Of a stretch of DNA of 64,000 nucleotides, positions 44,160 to 54,093 are shown piece after piece (positions within the stretch are counted from its first letter, which is position 1; each line of letters begins with the position of its first letter). The notes under the pieces are model-generated. The model was not told the origin of the DNA. It worked only from the letters and a program-made list of their open reading frames with translations, and ran no database searches. Made by a program: the position numbers and the translations under genes. Origin of the DNA: Mobilicoccus sp032056465 (GTDB lineage Bacteria > Actinomycetota > Actinomycetes > Actinomycetales > Dermatophilaceae); assembly GCF_032056465.1 (NCBI RefSeq), contig NZ_DAMBCL010000002.1; one strand, given 5' to 3'.

Positions 44160-44328
44160 AATCGGCCCGTCCGAGGCCTGTTGCACGCGGGCCGGGACGC
44201 AACCGACCGACCGGATCCGATGAGGGTCGCACGCGCAGGCGCGATACGGCGCACCTGCCGGGTGGCTCGTCCGTCGCGGGCATCGCCCGGTCTTCGTACA
44301 CCGCAACGTGTGGGAGGAACCACCGCAC

Positions 44329-45963
<1,635 letters not shown>

Positions 45964-46081
45964 GGAAGCGCGAGGCCGGAGTGAGGATTCATGCGCGCAG
46001 CGCCGAATCCTCGCGGAGGCTGAGGGCGACGAGGAAGCCGGATCGAACAGCGCTTCCGAGCCGACCGTACTGACCACGGAA

Positions 46082-46115
46082 CGAGGGCCCGGCCGCGACA
46101 GCGGCCGGGCCCTCG
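46082..46115. terminator. Terminator hairpin downstream of groEL
   Basis: Perfect 15-bp G+C arms (46082-46096 and 46101-46115) with a GACA loop, about 120 bp after the groEL stop. A weaker 8-bp inverted repeat (GAGGATTC/GAATCCTC) lies before it at 45983-46012. Confidence 0.8.
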
Positions 46116-46119
46116 CCCG

Positions 46120-46576
46120 TCCCCACGCCCTGCCATCTCGAGGTTCGCGCGCCCCCAGTCGTCGCCGAGAAGAGGGTGCGCCTTCGAGTGGACCATGATG
46201 GCGAGGGCGACGTCGTCGAACCACACGTCGGGGGTGATGAGTCGACGCCCTGTCAGTGCCCGCAGAACAGGGTTGAGCCAGGCACGTGGCAGGCGGGGGA
46301 GCGTCGCAGCACCCTGTGAGGTCGCCCTCCGCGACGGACCAGGCGCCTGCCTCGGCGATCTCGAGCGCCCGCCGGGCTCGGCCGGTTCCCGGGGCGCGTC
46401 CGTGGCGTCACAGCTCGCGGGCACGTGCGTCGGATCAGGAGGCACCGTTGACACGAGTCGATGACGACAGCCTCGGCGGCTCGGTCATCCTGCGTCCACC
46501 GCGCCGTGTCGATGACCGTGCGGGCCAGTGAGGTGAGGGCGAGTCCTCCGATGTTCCGCGGGCTCGCCTCTGCCAT
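46120..46576 (-). pseudogene. Decayed DUF559/AbiEi-like gene fragment
   Basis: On the minus strand, pieces of one protein are spread over different frames: GGLALTSLARTVIDTARW with AAEAVVIDSC (from about 46540), then RRALEIAEAGAWSVAEGDL, then PRAWLNPVLRALTGRR and ITPDVWFDDVALAIMVHS. In order they match the helper and nuclease-like parts of a common actinobacterial family with DUF559/AbiEi-like architecture, but at least two frameshifts separate them and the N-terminal DNA-binding part and C-terminus are absent. It is a relic. Confidence 0.7.
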
Positions 46577-46610
46577 CTCGGGTGTGGGGGGCGGGCGGAG
46601 GGCGGGGGCG

Positions 46611-46946
46611 TCAGGTCGGGCTCGAGGGGCCCTGTCCGGTGTCACCCTGCTCGGCGGGGCGGGCCGGCCCCTCGACCTCCCAGCCGGCGGCGCGGAGGCG
46701 TTCCCCGACGCGGTGCATCTCCTCAGGGCTCGGGACCTCGTCGGTGCGCGAGAGGATGCCGACGCCGATGTCGACGCGGTCGGCGGGGATGAGGTCCTTG
46801 TCGATGAGTTCACGTCCGAGGTCGGTGATCTCCTCGTCGGTGAGGCGGCGGCGCAGCAGGGCGATGAGGGGGACGTAGTCCGCTTCGGGCACACCGGTCG
46901 GGTAGCCCGCGCGGAGCCAGCCGAGAAATCGGTCGAGGGCGCCCAT
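46611..46946 (-). CDS. DUF3349 protein (copy 1)
   Basis: A 111-residue actinobacterial protein with the DUF3349 core: FLGWLRAGYPTGVPEADYVP, LLRRRLTDEEITDLGRELI and MHRVGERLRAAGWEVEG. The ATG at 46946 follows AAGGAG. It is paralogous to the next gene upstream (47021-47341). The function of DUF3349 is unknown; its fold is small and helical. Confidence 0.88.
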   Translation of the reverse strand: MGALDRFLGWLRAGYPTGVPEADYVPLIALLRRRLTDEEITDLGRELIDKDLIPADRVDIGVGILSRTDEVPSPEEMHRVGERLRAAGWEVEGPARPAEQGDTGQGPSSPT

Positions 46947-47020
46947 CCAGCACTCCTTGGTCTGCCGAGAACCGTCTTCCAGTATCGCTGGGAGGCGACC
47001 TGTCGGCTCGTCGGGGTCGC

Positions 47021-47341
47021 TCAGTCCACTCCGGGCTCGGAGTCCCCGGCGTGCGGCCCGGCGAGGGGCCAACCACCGGCGGCGAGGTGTGCGGCCACCC
47101 GCCGGACGTCCTCATCACTCGGGGCGCCCTTGACGTGCTCATGGATGCGGGCACGGATCAGGTCCTCGTCGACGTCCCGGCCGTCGGTCTGGGCGAGGAG
47201 GGCGCGGGCGACGTGGACGACCTCGTCGTCGGTGAGGTGTCGCTGCAGCACGCCGAGGAGCGCGATGTAGTCCTGTTGGGGCACACCCCGCGGGTAGCCG
47301 GCACGCAGCCAGTCGAGGATCGCCGACGCGGAGAAGCGCAC
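47021..47341 (-). CDS. DUF3349 protein (copy 2)
   Basis: A 106-residue paralogue of copy 1, sharing ILDWLRAGYPRGVPQQDYIA, LQRHLTDDEVVHVARALL and AAHLAAGGWPLAG. GTG 47341 begins 2 bp after the stop of the small membrane gene, so it belongs to the pit operon. The order PiT, small membrane protein, DUF3349 is the same as I recall from the mycobacterial pitA locus. Confidence 0.88.
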   Translation of the reverse strand: MRFSASAILDWLRAGYPRGVPQQDYIALLGVLQRHLTDDEVVHVARALLAQTDGRDVDEDLIRARIHEHVKGAPSDEDVRRVAAHLAAGGWPLAGPHAGDSEPGVD

Positions 47342-47343
47342 GG

Positions 47344-47640
47344 TCAGTGCCCCTTGGGCGCGAAGGTCGGGTACACGTGCTCGAAGCTGACCTTCATGCC
47401 CAGCCCGGAGGACACGATGATCGCGATCCCCGTGAGGATGAACGCGAGCACGAGCGCGAAGATCAGGTAGCCGACGACCTTGCCCACGGGGTGGCCCTCC
47501 GGCATCCCGACCTCGGCGTCGCCGCCGACCCCGTAGGCCATCGCCCTGATGCCGACCGCGAACAGCGCGGGCAGTCCGGCGCCCACGAGGATCGACACGG
47601 CCGCGACCTTCCAGACCGCGTCGGCGAACAGACCCGCCAT
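47344..47640 (-). CDS. Small membrane protein of the pit operon
   Basis: A 98-residue protein with two long helices (VAAVSILVGAGLPALFAVGIRA and VVGYLIFALVLAFILTGIAIIV) separated by a Gly/Asp loop. It lies 2 bp behind the PiT permease stop and 2 bp before DUF3349, so it is co-transcribed with both. It resembles the small protein found beside pitA in mycobacteria. Role unknown, probably accessory to the permease. Confidence 0.8.
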   Translation of the reverse strand: MAGLFADAVWKVAAVSILVGAGLPALFAVGIRAMAYGVGGDAEVGMPEGHPVGKVVGYLIFALVLAFILTGIAIIVSSGLGMKVSFEHVYPTFAPKGH

Positions 47641-47642
47641 GA

Positions 47643-48950
47643 TCAGACCTCCTGGGGGTGCGCCGACGCCGAGTGCGTCTGCGCCGACGTGGTGGTGGGG
47701 GGTGCGGCGTCCGTACCGACGGGAACGGACGCGGCGGAGCCGGCGGGTGCCGGGGCGAGGCGCCCCTCCCAGTCGGCGTTGACGTTGCTGTGGTCGACCG
47801 GTGCCTGGCGCGAGCGGTGCCACATGAAGAACGACAGGGCGAGCAGGATGCCGAAGACGACGAGCGCGCCGACCGCGCCGCCGATCGTGTGGCCGATCCA
47901 CCACATGAGCGCGCCGACGACCCCCGCCGAGGGGAGGGTGATGAGCCACGCGGCGACCATGCGCCCCGCCACGCCCCAACGCACCTGCGCCCCCGGGCGG
48001 CCGAGGCCGGTGCCGAGGATCGAGCCGGTGGCGACGTGGGTGGTCGAGAGCGCGAACCCGAGGTGGCTGGAGGTGAGGATGACCGCCGCCGAGGCGGACT
48101 CGGCGGCCATGCCCTGCGGGCTGGAGATCTCGACGAGTCCCTTGCCGAGGGTGCGGATGATGCGCCAGCCGCCGATCCAGGTGCCGAGCGCGATGGCGAG
48201 CGCGCAGGACACCTTGACCCAGAGCGGGATGCTCCCGGTGTCGGTCCACGCCCCGGAGGCGATGAGGGCGAGGGTGATGACACCCATGGTCTTCTGGGCG
48301 TCGTTGGTGCCGTGGGCGAGGGAGACGAGCGACGCGGTGCCGATCTGGCCCCAGCGGAACCCGCGCTCCTTGTACCTCTCGGCGACCCCGCCGGTGATCC
48401 GGAAGACCAGCCACGTGCCGACCGTCGCGGCGAGGCCGGCGATGACCGGGGACACGAGTGCGGGGAGGACGACCTTGCCGAGGACGCCGTCGAGCTTGGT
48501 GCCGTCGCCCGCCCAGTTGACGCTCGACCACCCGAGCCCGGCCGCGGTGGCGCCGATGAGGCCGCCGAACAGCGCGTGCGACGAGCTCGAGGGGAGACCG
48601 AGCAGCCAGGTGAGGAGGTTCCACACGATCCCGCCGACGAGACCGCACAGCACGATCATGAGCAGGGCCTGCCCGCCGTCGGCGAGGAATTCGGGTCTCG
48701 GCGCCCCGGTCTTGTCCTGCACCCGGACCACCGCGTTGGTCACCGTGAGCGCGACCTCGACGGAGAGGAACGCGCCGACGAGGTTGAGGATGGCCGACAG
48801 AGCCACGGCGGTCTTGGGTCTCAACGCACCGGTCGCGATGGACGTCGCCATCGCGTTCCCGGTGTCGTGGAAGCCGTTGGTGAAGTCGAAGGCCAATGCG
48901 GCGATCACCACGAGGGCGACGAGAAGAAGCGCTACGTCCACGCCTGTCAT
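47643..48950 (-). CDS. pit: PiT-family inorganic phosphate permease
   Basis: A low-affinity, proton-coupled metal-phosphate symporter. The 435-residue protein has the PiT signatures in both halves: FDFTNGFHDTGNAMATSI near the N-terminus and SLAHGTNDAQKTMGVI in the second half, with about 10-11 helices and a long central loop. ATG 48950 was chosen at MTGVDVALLLV; an upstream in-frame start would add 28 polar residues. The last 60 residues are Pro/Ser-rich. It is first in the operon with the small membrane protein and DUF3349. Confidence 0.93.
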   Translation of the reverse strand: MTGVDVALLLVALVVIAALAFDFTNGFHDTGNAMATSIATGALRPKTAVALSAILNLVGAFLSVEVALTVTNAVVRVQDKTGAPRPEFLADGGQALLMIVLCGLVGGIVWNLLTWLLGLPSSSSHALFGGLIGATAAGLGWSSVNWAGDGTKLDGVLGKVVLPALVSPVIAGLAATVGTWLVFRITGGVAERYKERGFRWGQIGTASLVSLAHGTNDAQKTMGVITLALIASGAWTDTGSIPLWVKVSCALAIALGTWIGGWRIIRTLGKGLVEISSPQGMAAESASAAVILTSSHLGFALSTTHVATGSILGTGLGRPGAQVRWGVAGRMVAAWLITLPSAGVVGALMWWIGHTIGGAVGALVVFGILLALSFFMWHRSRQAPVDHSNVNADWEGRLAPAPAGSAASVPVGTDAAPPTTTSAQTHSASAHPQEV

Positions 48951-49311
48951 TGTGGACCCCCGGTCCGACCCCTCCGTGCCCGGGAGGGAGGGGGAGGACG
49001 TCCGGGGGCCTCGAAGTCCAGCATCGACCTGCATGTTTGCCGGGAGTTCACGCGGCGTTGGCGCACCGTCTACTCAACGCGCTCTGGAAATTCATGCCCG
49101 AGGCCCTCGTCGCGGTCCTCGGACGGCGCCCGGATCCCGACGCGCCACCCCGCGGCGACGCCACGGCACGGCGACCCCACGGCACGGCGATCCGCCGGGA
49201 GATGCGCCTCATGACGTCGCGGCGACGCCCCTTCACCCGGTGAGGTGCAGGGTGACCACGGACCGGCCGGCCGACGGCCGCGCCGCGGGGCCCCGATACC
49301 GTGAGCCGGTG
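48951..49311. other. 361-bp gap between divergent pit and EamA genes
   Basis: No supported gene or RNA. A frame at about 49060-49130 on the plus strand reads RLLNALWKFMPEALVAVLG but has no start site or continuation I can defend. Only one GTTCAC-like unit was found, so I do not call a Pho box. Confidence 0.4.
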
Positions 49312-50226
49312 ATGTCACGACGCGACAGGGTGATGGCCGGCTTGGTCGCCCTCATCTGGGGGGTCAACTTCGTGGCCGCCCAATTCGGGATGGACTCCTT
49401 TCCGCCGCTCCTGCTGGCCGCCCTCCGATTCACGTTGGTCGCGATTCCCGCCGTCTTCTTCGTCCGCCCACCGGGCAACGGCCTGCGGACGGTCGTCGGC
49501 GCCGGCCTGACCATGGGCGTCCTGCAGTTCGGTCTCCTGTACTCCGCCATGCACTTCGGCATGCCCGCCGGCCTCGCCTCCCTCGTGCTTCAGGTGCAGA
49601 CCGTCTTCACGGTCGTCATCGCGGCCGTCCTGCTGCGGGAGCGGCCGACGGCCTACCAGGTGACGGGGATCCTCATCGGCATCGGCGGGATGGTGCTCGT
49701 CGGGTGGCGCCACATGAGCACCGCGCCCGCCCTGCCGTTCCTCATGACCGTCGCGGCCGCCGCCTCCTGGGCGCTCGGCAACGTCCTCGTGCGGCGTCGG
49801 CCCCCGCGGGACGGCTTCTCCCTCGTCGTGTGGTCAGCGCTCGTCCCGCCGATCCCGCTGTTCCTCGGCTCCTATCTCCTCGAGGGCCCTGAGGCCATCG
49901 CCCACGCGTTCACCCACGTCACGCCCATGGCCCTGCTCGGGCTCGGCTTCATCACCTACCTCGCCTCGATGGCCGGCTACGGCATCTGGAACGCCCTGCT
50001 CTCCCGGCACGCCGCGTCGTCGGTCGCCCCCTGGTCGATGCTCGTGCCGCCGATCGGCATGGTCGCGGCGTACGCCTACAGCGGCGAGATCCCCGGGCTC
50101 CTCGGGCTGATCGGTGGTGGGGTCGTCATCCTCGGCGTCCTCATGGCCCTCGGCGTCGGCACCGGGTGGGGCCGGACGCACGACCGGCCCCGTCAGCGAC
50201 CGGCTGCGGAGCCGCCGGGTCTCTGA
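49312..50226 (+). CDS. EamA-family (DMT) exporter
   Basis: A 304-residue protein with 10 helices in two EamA repeats; repeat one begins MAGLVALIWGVNFVAAQFG, and repeat two starts near FLMTVAAAASWALGNVLV. The pattern is that of YdeD/RhaT-like amino acid or metabolite exporters. ATG 49312 was chosen; GTG 49309 is adjacent. It has a polar tail of about 25 residues. Substrate unknown. Confidence 0.88.
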   Translation: MSRRDRVMAGLVALIWGVNFVAAQFGMDSFPPLLLAALRFTLVAIPAVFFVRPPGNGLRTVVGAGLTMGVLQFGLLYSAMHFGMPAGLASLVLQVQTVFTVVIAAVLLRERPTAYQVTGILIGIGGMVLVGWRHMSTAPALPFLMTVAAAASWALGNVLVRRRPPRDGFSLVVWSALVPPIPLFLGSYLLEGPEAIAHAFTHVTPMALLGLGFITYLASMAGYGIWNALLSRHAASSVAPWSMLVPPIGMVAAYAYSGEIPGLLGLIGGGVVILGVLMALGVGTGWGRTHDRPRQRPAAEPPGL

Positions 50227-50279
50227 GGCTCGTCGCGCTGCGGGCGCCGTGGTCGGTTCCTCCGGCGGGTCGGGCACGA

Positions 50280-50318
50280 ACGACCGCGCCCCCGACCTGT
50301 CGTCGGGGGCGCGGTCGT
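50280..50318. terminator. Perfect 17-bp hairpin, bidirectional terminator
   Basis: Arms 50280-50296 and 50302-50318 are perfect complements with a 5-base loop. It lies between the convergent EamA and htrA-type genes and serves both. Confidence 0.88.
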
Positions 50319-50331
50319 GTTCGGGGTGGGG

Positions 50332-51636
50332 TCAGGGTTTGCGGGCCAGCGTGACCTTGACGTCCTGACGGCTCCCGTCGCGGACGATCGTCAGGGTCGT
50401 CGGCGTGCCCACCTCGCGGGCGCGCACCTGCGCGGTGAGGGAGAGTGCGGAGTCGACCGCCGCACCGTCGATCGCGATGACCGCGTCCCCGGCCTGAAGC
50501 CCGCCCTCGGCGGCGGCGGTGCCCGGGAGGACCTTCGCCACACCCGCGGCGCGGCGCGTGGTCGATCCCTCGGTCGCCATCGCGTTGCGCAGTTCCACAC
50601 CGAGGTAGGGGTGCGCCACGACCTGCTTCTCGATGAGCTGGTTGGCGACCGACTGCGCCTCGGTGACGGGGATGGCGAAGCCGATGCCGATGTTCCCCGA
50701 CTGGCCACCGTTGCCCTCACCCATCGACGCGATGGCGGAGTTGATGCCGACGAGCTTGCCCGAGGCGTCGACGAGGGCACCGCCGGAGTTGCCGGGGTTG
50801 ATCGCGGCGCTCGTCTGGATGGCGTTGGTGACGACGGGCTCGCCGCCCTCGCCGCTTCGACCGGCCTGGCTCTCCTGCGCGGTGACGACGGGGCGGTTGA
50901 GTGCGCTGACGATGCCGGTGGTCACGGTCCCGGAGAGACCGAGCGGGTTGCCGATCGCCATGACGGGTTGACCGACCTGCAGGGCGCGGTCGTCGCCGGG
51001 GGTGATGTTGCGGAGGTCGTCCGGGGCGTTCTGCAGGGCGATGACCGCGAGGTCGGTGGCGGCGTCGCTGCCGACGACGCGGGCCTTGAACACCCGCTTG
51101 TCGGCGAGGGTCACGAGGATGTCGGCGCCGCGGCCACCGGCGGCGATGACGTGGTTGTTGGTGAGGACGTGGCCCTTGCGGTCGTAGATGACGCCCGAGC
51201 CCTCGCCGCCGGAGTTGCCGGCCTCGACGGTGATCGACACGACGCTGGGGGAGACGGCAGCGGCCGTGGCCGACCAATCGGGAGCCGACGCGTCGGCCTG
51301 TGCGACGGGAGCGTTCGGGGCCTGCTCGCCCTGAGGGAGCCCGCCGCTCTGGGCGAGGCTCGAGGGGGCCCGCTCGTCGCGGATGAACGTGGTCATCGAG
51401 GCCGCGCCGAGGGCCAGCACGATGAGGGCGACGAGCGCGAGCACGAGCCATCCGCTCCTCCGGCGGCGCGGTGGCGTGCTCGGGTAGGTACTCGGTGCGG
51501 AGCCCGCGCCCTGGGCGCCGGGGGCCGCCCACGGGGAGGGCGGTGTGTGCGGCGCTCCCCCCGCGGAGTGGTCGTCGTGCCACGTGGGCTCCGGCGACGA
51601 CCCGCTGGGGGGTCCGGTGGGTGGGGTGGTGCTCAT
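50332..51636 (-). CDS. HtrA/DegP-like serine protease with PDZ domain (PepD-like)
   Basis: A membrane-anchored envelope protease of 434 residues. A Pro/Gly-rich cytoplasmic part of about 60 residues and one helix (GWLVLALVALIVLALGAAS) precede the trypsin-like domain with the His in TNNHVIAA, the Asp in ATDLAVIAL and the Ser in INPGNSGGALVD. A C-terminal PDZ domain follows (GTAAAEGGLQAGDAVIAIDG). The ATG overlaps the histidine kinase stop as ATGA. The regulator-kinase-protease order matches the mycobacterial MprAB-PepD envelope stress system. Confidence 0.92.
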   Translation of the reverse strand: MSTTPPTGPPSGSSPEPTWHDDHSAGGAPHTPPSPWAAPGAQGAGSAPSTYPSTPPRRRRSGWLVLALVALIVLALGAASMTTFIRDERAPSSLAQSGGLPQGEQAPNAPVAQADASAPDWSATAAAVSPSVVSITVEAGNSGGEGSGVIYDRKGHVLTNNHVIAAGGRGADILVTLADKRVFKARVVGSDAATDLAVIALQNAPDDLRNITPGDDRALQVGQPVMAIGNPLGLSGTVTTGIVSALNRPVVTAQESQAGRSGEGGEPVVTNAIQTSAAINPGNSGGALVDASGKLVGINSAIASMGEGNGGQSGNIGIGFAIPVTEAQSVANQLIEKQVVAHPYLGVELRNAMATEGSTTRRAAGVAKVLPGTAAAEGGLQAGDAVIAIDGAAVDSALSLTAQVRAREVGTPTTLTIVRDGSRQDVKVTLARKP

Positions 51637-53204
51637 GGCGTCTCCTCAGGGGGATCGGCAGGGTCGACGGGGTCGGGCAGGTCGGAGAGATCGAAGGGGT
51701 CGGCGACGTCTGCCGAGGTGGACGCGGGGAGGTCGACGAGGAACGTCGCGCCCCCGCCGGGGGTGGCGGCGACTCCGGTGCGGCCGCCATGGGCCTGGAC
51801 GATCGCCGCGACGATCGCGAGGCCGAGTCCGTGTCCGCCCGCGGGACGGCGGCCACGCGCCGGGTCGGTGCGGTAGAAGCGCTCGAACAGGTGGGGCATG
51901 GCCTCGGGGTCGACGCCGGGGCCGTCGTCGATGACCTCGACTCGGCAGCGGCCGGCCTCGGTGCCCACGAGGACGGTCACCGACGTGCCCTCGGGGGTGT
52001 GGTGAAGCGCGTTGGCGACGAGGTTCGTGACGACCTGGCGGAGCTTGGCGTCGTCGCCGTCGACGACGACCGGCCCGAGGGGGCGCCCGGCGATCCCCGC
52101 GAGACGCAGGGTGTGGGTGGACGTGCGGGCGCGGGCGTCCTGCACGACGTCGCCCGCGATGACCGTGAGGTCGACGGGTTCGAACAGCATGGGTCGCCGG
52201 TTGTCGAGGCGCGCGAGGGTGAGCAGGTCCTCGACGAGGTCGCTCATGCGGGTCGCCTCCCCCTCGATCCGTTGCATGGACGAGGCGACGGCCTCGGGGG
52301 AGGTGGCCGCGCCCTGCCGGTACAGCTCGGCGTAGCCGCGGATCGTCGCGAGGGGCGTGCGCAACTCGTGGCTCGCGTCGGTGACGAACCGCCGCATGCG
52401 GGTCTCGGAGGCCTGCCGGTCGGCGAACGAGGCCTCGATCTGGCTGAGCATCACGTTGATCGAGCGGGACAGACTCGCGACCTCGTCGTGCGCGGCGTGC
52501 TCGGGCACGCGGGAGGTGAGGTCACCGTCGGCGATGGCCGCGGCCGTGTCCTCGATGGCGCGCAGCGGCCGGAACGCCCGCCGGAACCCGAGCCACCCGA
52601 CGACGACGCAGGCCGACACCACGAGCAGCCCGATGACGGTGCTGACGACGAGCATCCGGCGCACGGTCTCCTCGACACCCTCGAGGGACGCGGCGACGGC
52701 GTACGTGCCCGTACCGTTCGCGAGCGGCCCCGAGGTGACCCGCCACTCCCCGCCACCGTCGACGGAGCCGACGGTGAACGTCGTGTGCGTGATGACACGG
52801 GGGTCGTCGCGCGACAGGCGCGGCACGTCGGGGCGCTCGCTGCCCATCGGCCAGAACGCGGCCTCGGGGGAGCCGTCGGCCCGCATGACGACGACCGCGT
52901 ACGAACGGGGGATGTCGACGCTGCTGCGGTAGCGGTACTGCTCGAGGACCTTGTCGGCCACCGGGCCGGCGGCGATGTGCAGCTCGGCGTCGGTGCGGTC
53001 GAGCAGGTAGCTGCGCATGAGGACGCCGGTCGCGACGTTCGAGAGCGTGAGGGCGAGGACGAGCAGGACGACGAGCACCGCGATGAGTCGCCACGTGAGC
53101 GACCACCGGCGCAGGCCGTCGACGATCCGGGCGCGCACGCCCCGCCTGGCCGGGGCCGACGCCGTGGTCGGGGTGGCGGGGGGTGCGGGCGTCGTGGGGC
53201 TCAT
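51633..53204 (-). CDS. Two-component sensor histidine kinase (MprB-like)
   Basis: A 523-residue membrane kinase. Two helices (LIAVLVVLLVLALTLSNVA and MLVVSTVIGLLVVSACVVV) enclose an extracytoplasmic sensor region of about 130 residues. HAMP and HisKA domains follow (H in VTDASHELRTPLATIRGYAE), then the ATPase with N-box LVANALHHT, IDDGPGVD and GGHGLGLAIV. ATG 53204 was selected; the frame stays open upstream. Its stop overlaps the htrA-type start, and the regulator gene ends 11 bp upstream. Confidence 0.92.
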   Translation of the reverse strand: MSPTTPAPPATPTTASAPARRGVRARIVDGLRRWSLTWRLIAVLVVLLVLALTLSNVATGVLMRSYLLDRTDAELHIAAGPVADKVLEQYRYRSSVDIPRSYAVVVMRADGSPEAAFWPMGSERPDVPRLSRDDPRVITHTTFTVGSVDGGGEWRVTSGPLANGTGTYAVAASLEGVEETVRRMLVVSTVIGLLVVSACVVVGWLGFRRAFRPLRAIEDTAAAIADGDLTSRVPEHAAHDEVASLSRSINVMLSQIEASFADRQASETRMRRFVTDASHELRTPLATIRGYAELYRQGAATSPEAVASSMQRIEGEATRMSDLVEDLLTLARLDNRRPMLFEPVDLTVIAGDVVQDARARTSTHTLRLAGIAGRPLGPVVVDGDDAKLRQVVTNLVANALHHTPEGTSVTVLVGTEAGRCRVEVIDDGPGVDPEAMPHLFERFYRTDPARGRRPAGGHGLGLAIVAAIVQAHGGRTGVAATPGGGATFLVDLPASTSADVADPFDLSDLPDPVDPADPPEETP

Positions 53205-53214
53205 CGCCGCCCGC

Positions 53215-53928
53215 TCACGTGGTCTCCGGAGGAAGACGCAGGACGTACCCGACACCCCGTCGGGTGTGGATGAGCGCCGGGGCGTCCGGACGGTCGATCT
53301 TGCGCCGGAGGTAGGAGATGTAGGACTCGACGATGCCGGCCTCACCGCGGAAGTCGTAGTCCCACACGTGGTCGAGGATCTGCGCCTTGCTCAGCACCCG
53401 GTTGGGGTTGAGCAGCAGGTAGCGGAGCAGCTTGAACTCGGTGGGGGAGACGTCGATGACGCGGGTGCCACGGCGCACCTCGTGGGAGTCCTCGTTGAGT
53501 TCGAGGTCGTGGAAGCGCAGGACCGCGTCCTGCGGCTCGTCGCCGCGCGTCCGTCGCAGCACGGCGCGGATGCGGGCGATGACCTCCTCGAGGCTGAACG
53601 GCTTGGTGACGTAGTCGTCGCCGCCGACCGTGAGCCCGGTCACCTTGTCCTCGAGGGAGTCCCGCGCCGTGACGAACACGACAGGCATGTGGCGCCCGGT
53701 CTCCCGCAAGCGACGGGTCACGGCGAAACCGTCCATGTCGGGCAGCATCACGTCGAGGACGATGAGGTCGGGCTGTTCGGAGGTGGCGACCGAGATCGCC
53801 GAGGCGCCGTCACCGGCGGTGAAGACCTCGAACCCGGCGAAACGCAGCGACGTCGCCAGGAGTTCGCGGATGTTCGGTTCGTCCTCGACGACGAGGAGTC
53901 GGGCTTCGGGGGTCGACGGAGTACTCAC
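53215..53928 (-). CDS. OmpR/PhoB-family response regulator (MprA-like)
   Basis: A 237-residue regulator. The receiver has the acidic pair VVEDEPNI, the phospho-acceptor Asp in LIVLDVMLPDMDG, the Thr in VFVTARDS and the Lys in YVTKPFS. The winged-helix domain contains EFKLLRYLLLNPNRVLSKA and SYISYLRRKID. GTG 53928 gives a normal N-terminus; the frame extends 51 codons further upstream without homology. It is the first gene of the regulator-kinase-protease operon and is divergent from the peptide transporter operon across 165 bp. Confidence 0.93.
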   Translation of the reverse strand: MSTPSTPEARLLVVEDEPNIRELLATSLRFAGFEVFTAGDGASAISVATSEQPDLIVLDVMLPDMDGFAVTRRLRETGRHMPVVFVTARDSLEDKVTGLTVGGDDYVTKPFSLEEVIARIRAVLRRTRGDEPQDAVLRFHDLELNEDSHEVRRGTRVIDVSPTEFKLLRYLLLNPNRVLSKAQILDHVWDYDFRGEAGIVESYISYLRRKIDRPDAPALIHTRRGVGYVLRLPPETT

Positions 53929-54093
53929 GAAACCCAGGATGAGCGGCGAGGCTGAATGTTCGCTGAACGATTGCCGGACGGGTGACGTCCAGGGTGCGCG
54001 ACCCCGGAGCGACGAGATCCACGTGGCCACCGACGGACGTTCACGTCCTGAGCGCACTACAGTCCGACACACCGATGACAAGGGGGTCGGTCC

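Noticed and set aside
49020..49080. Pho box upstream of the phosphate permease
   Set aside because: Only one GTTCAC-like unit was seen; direct repeats are required.
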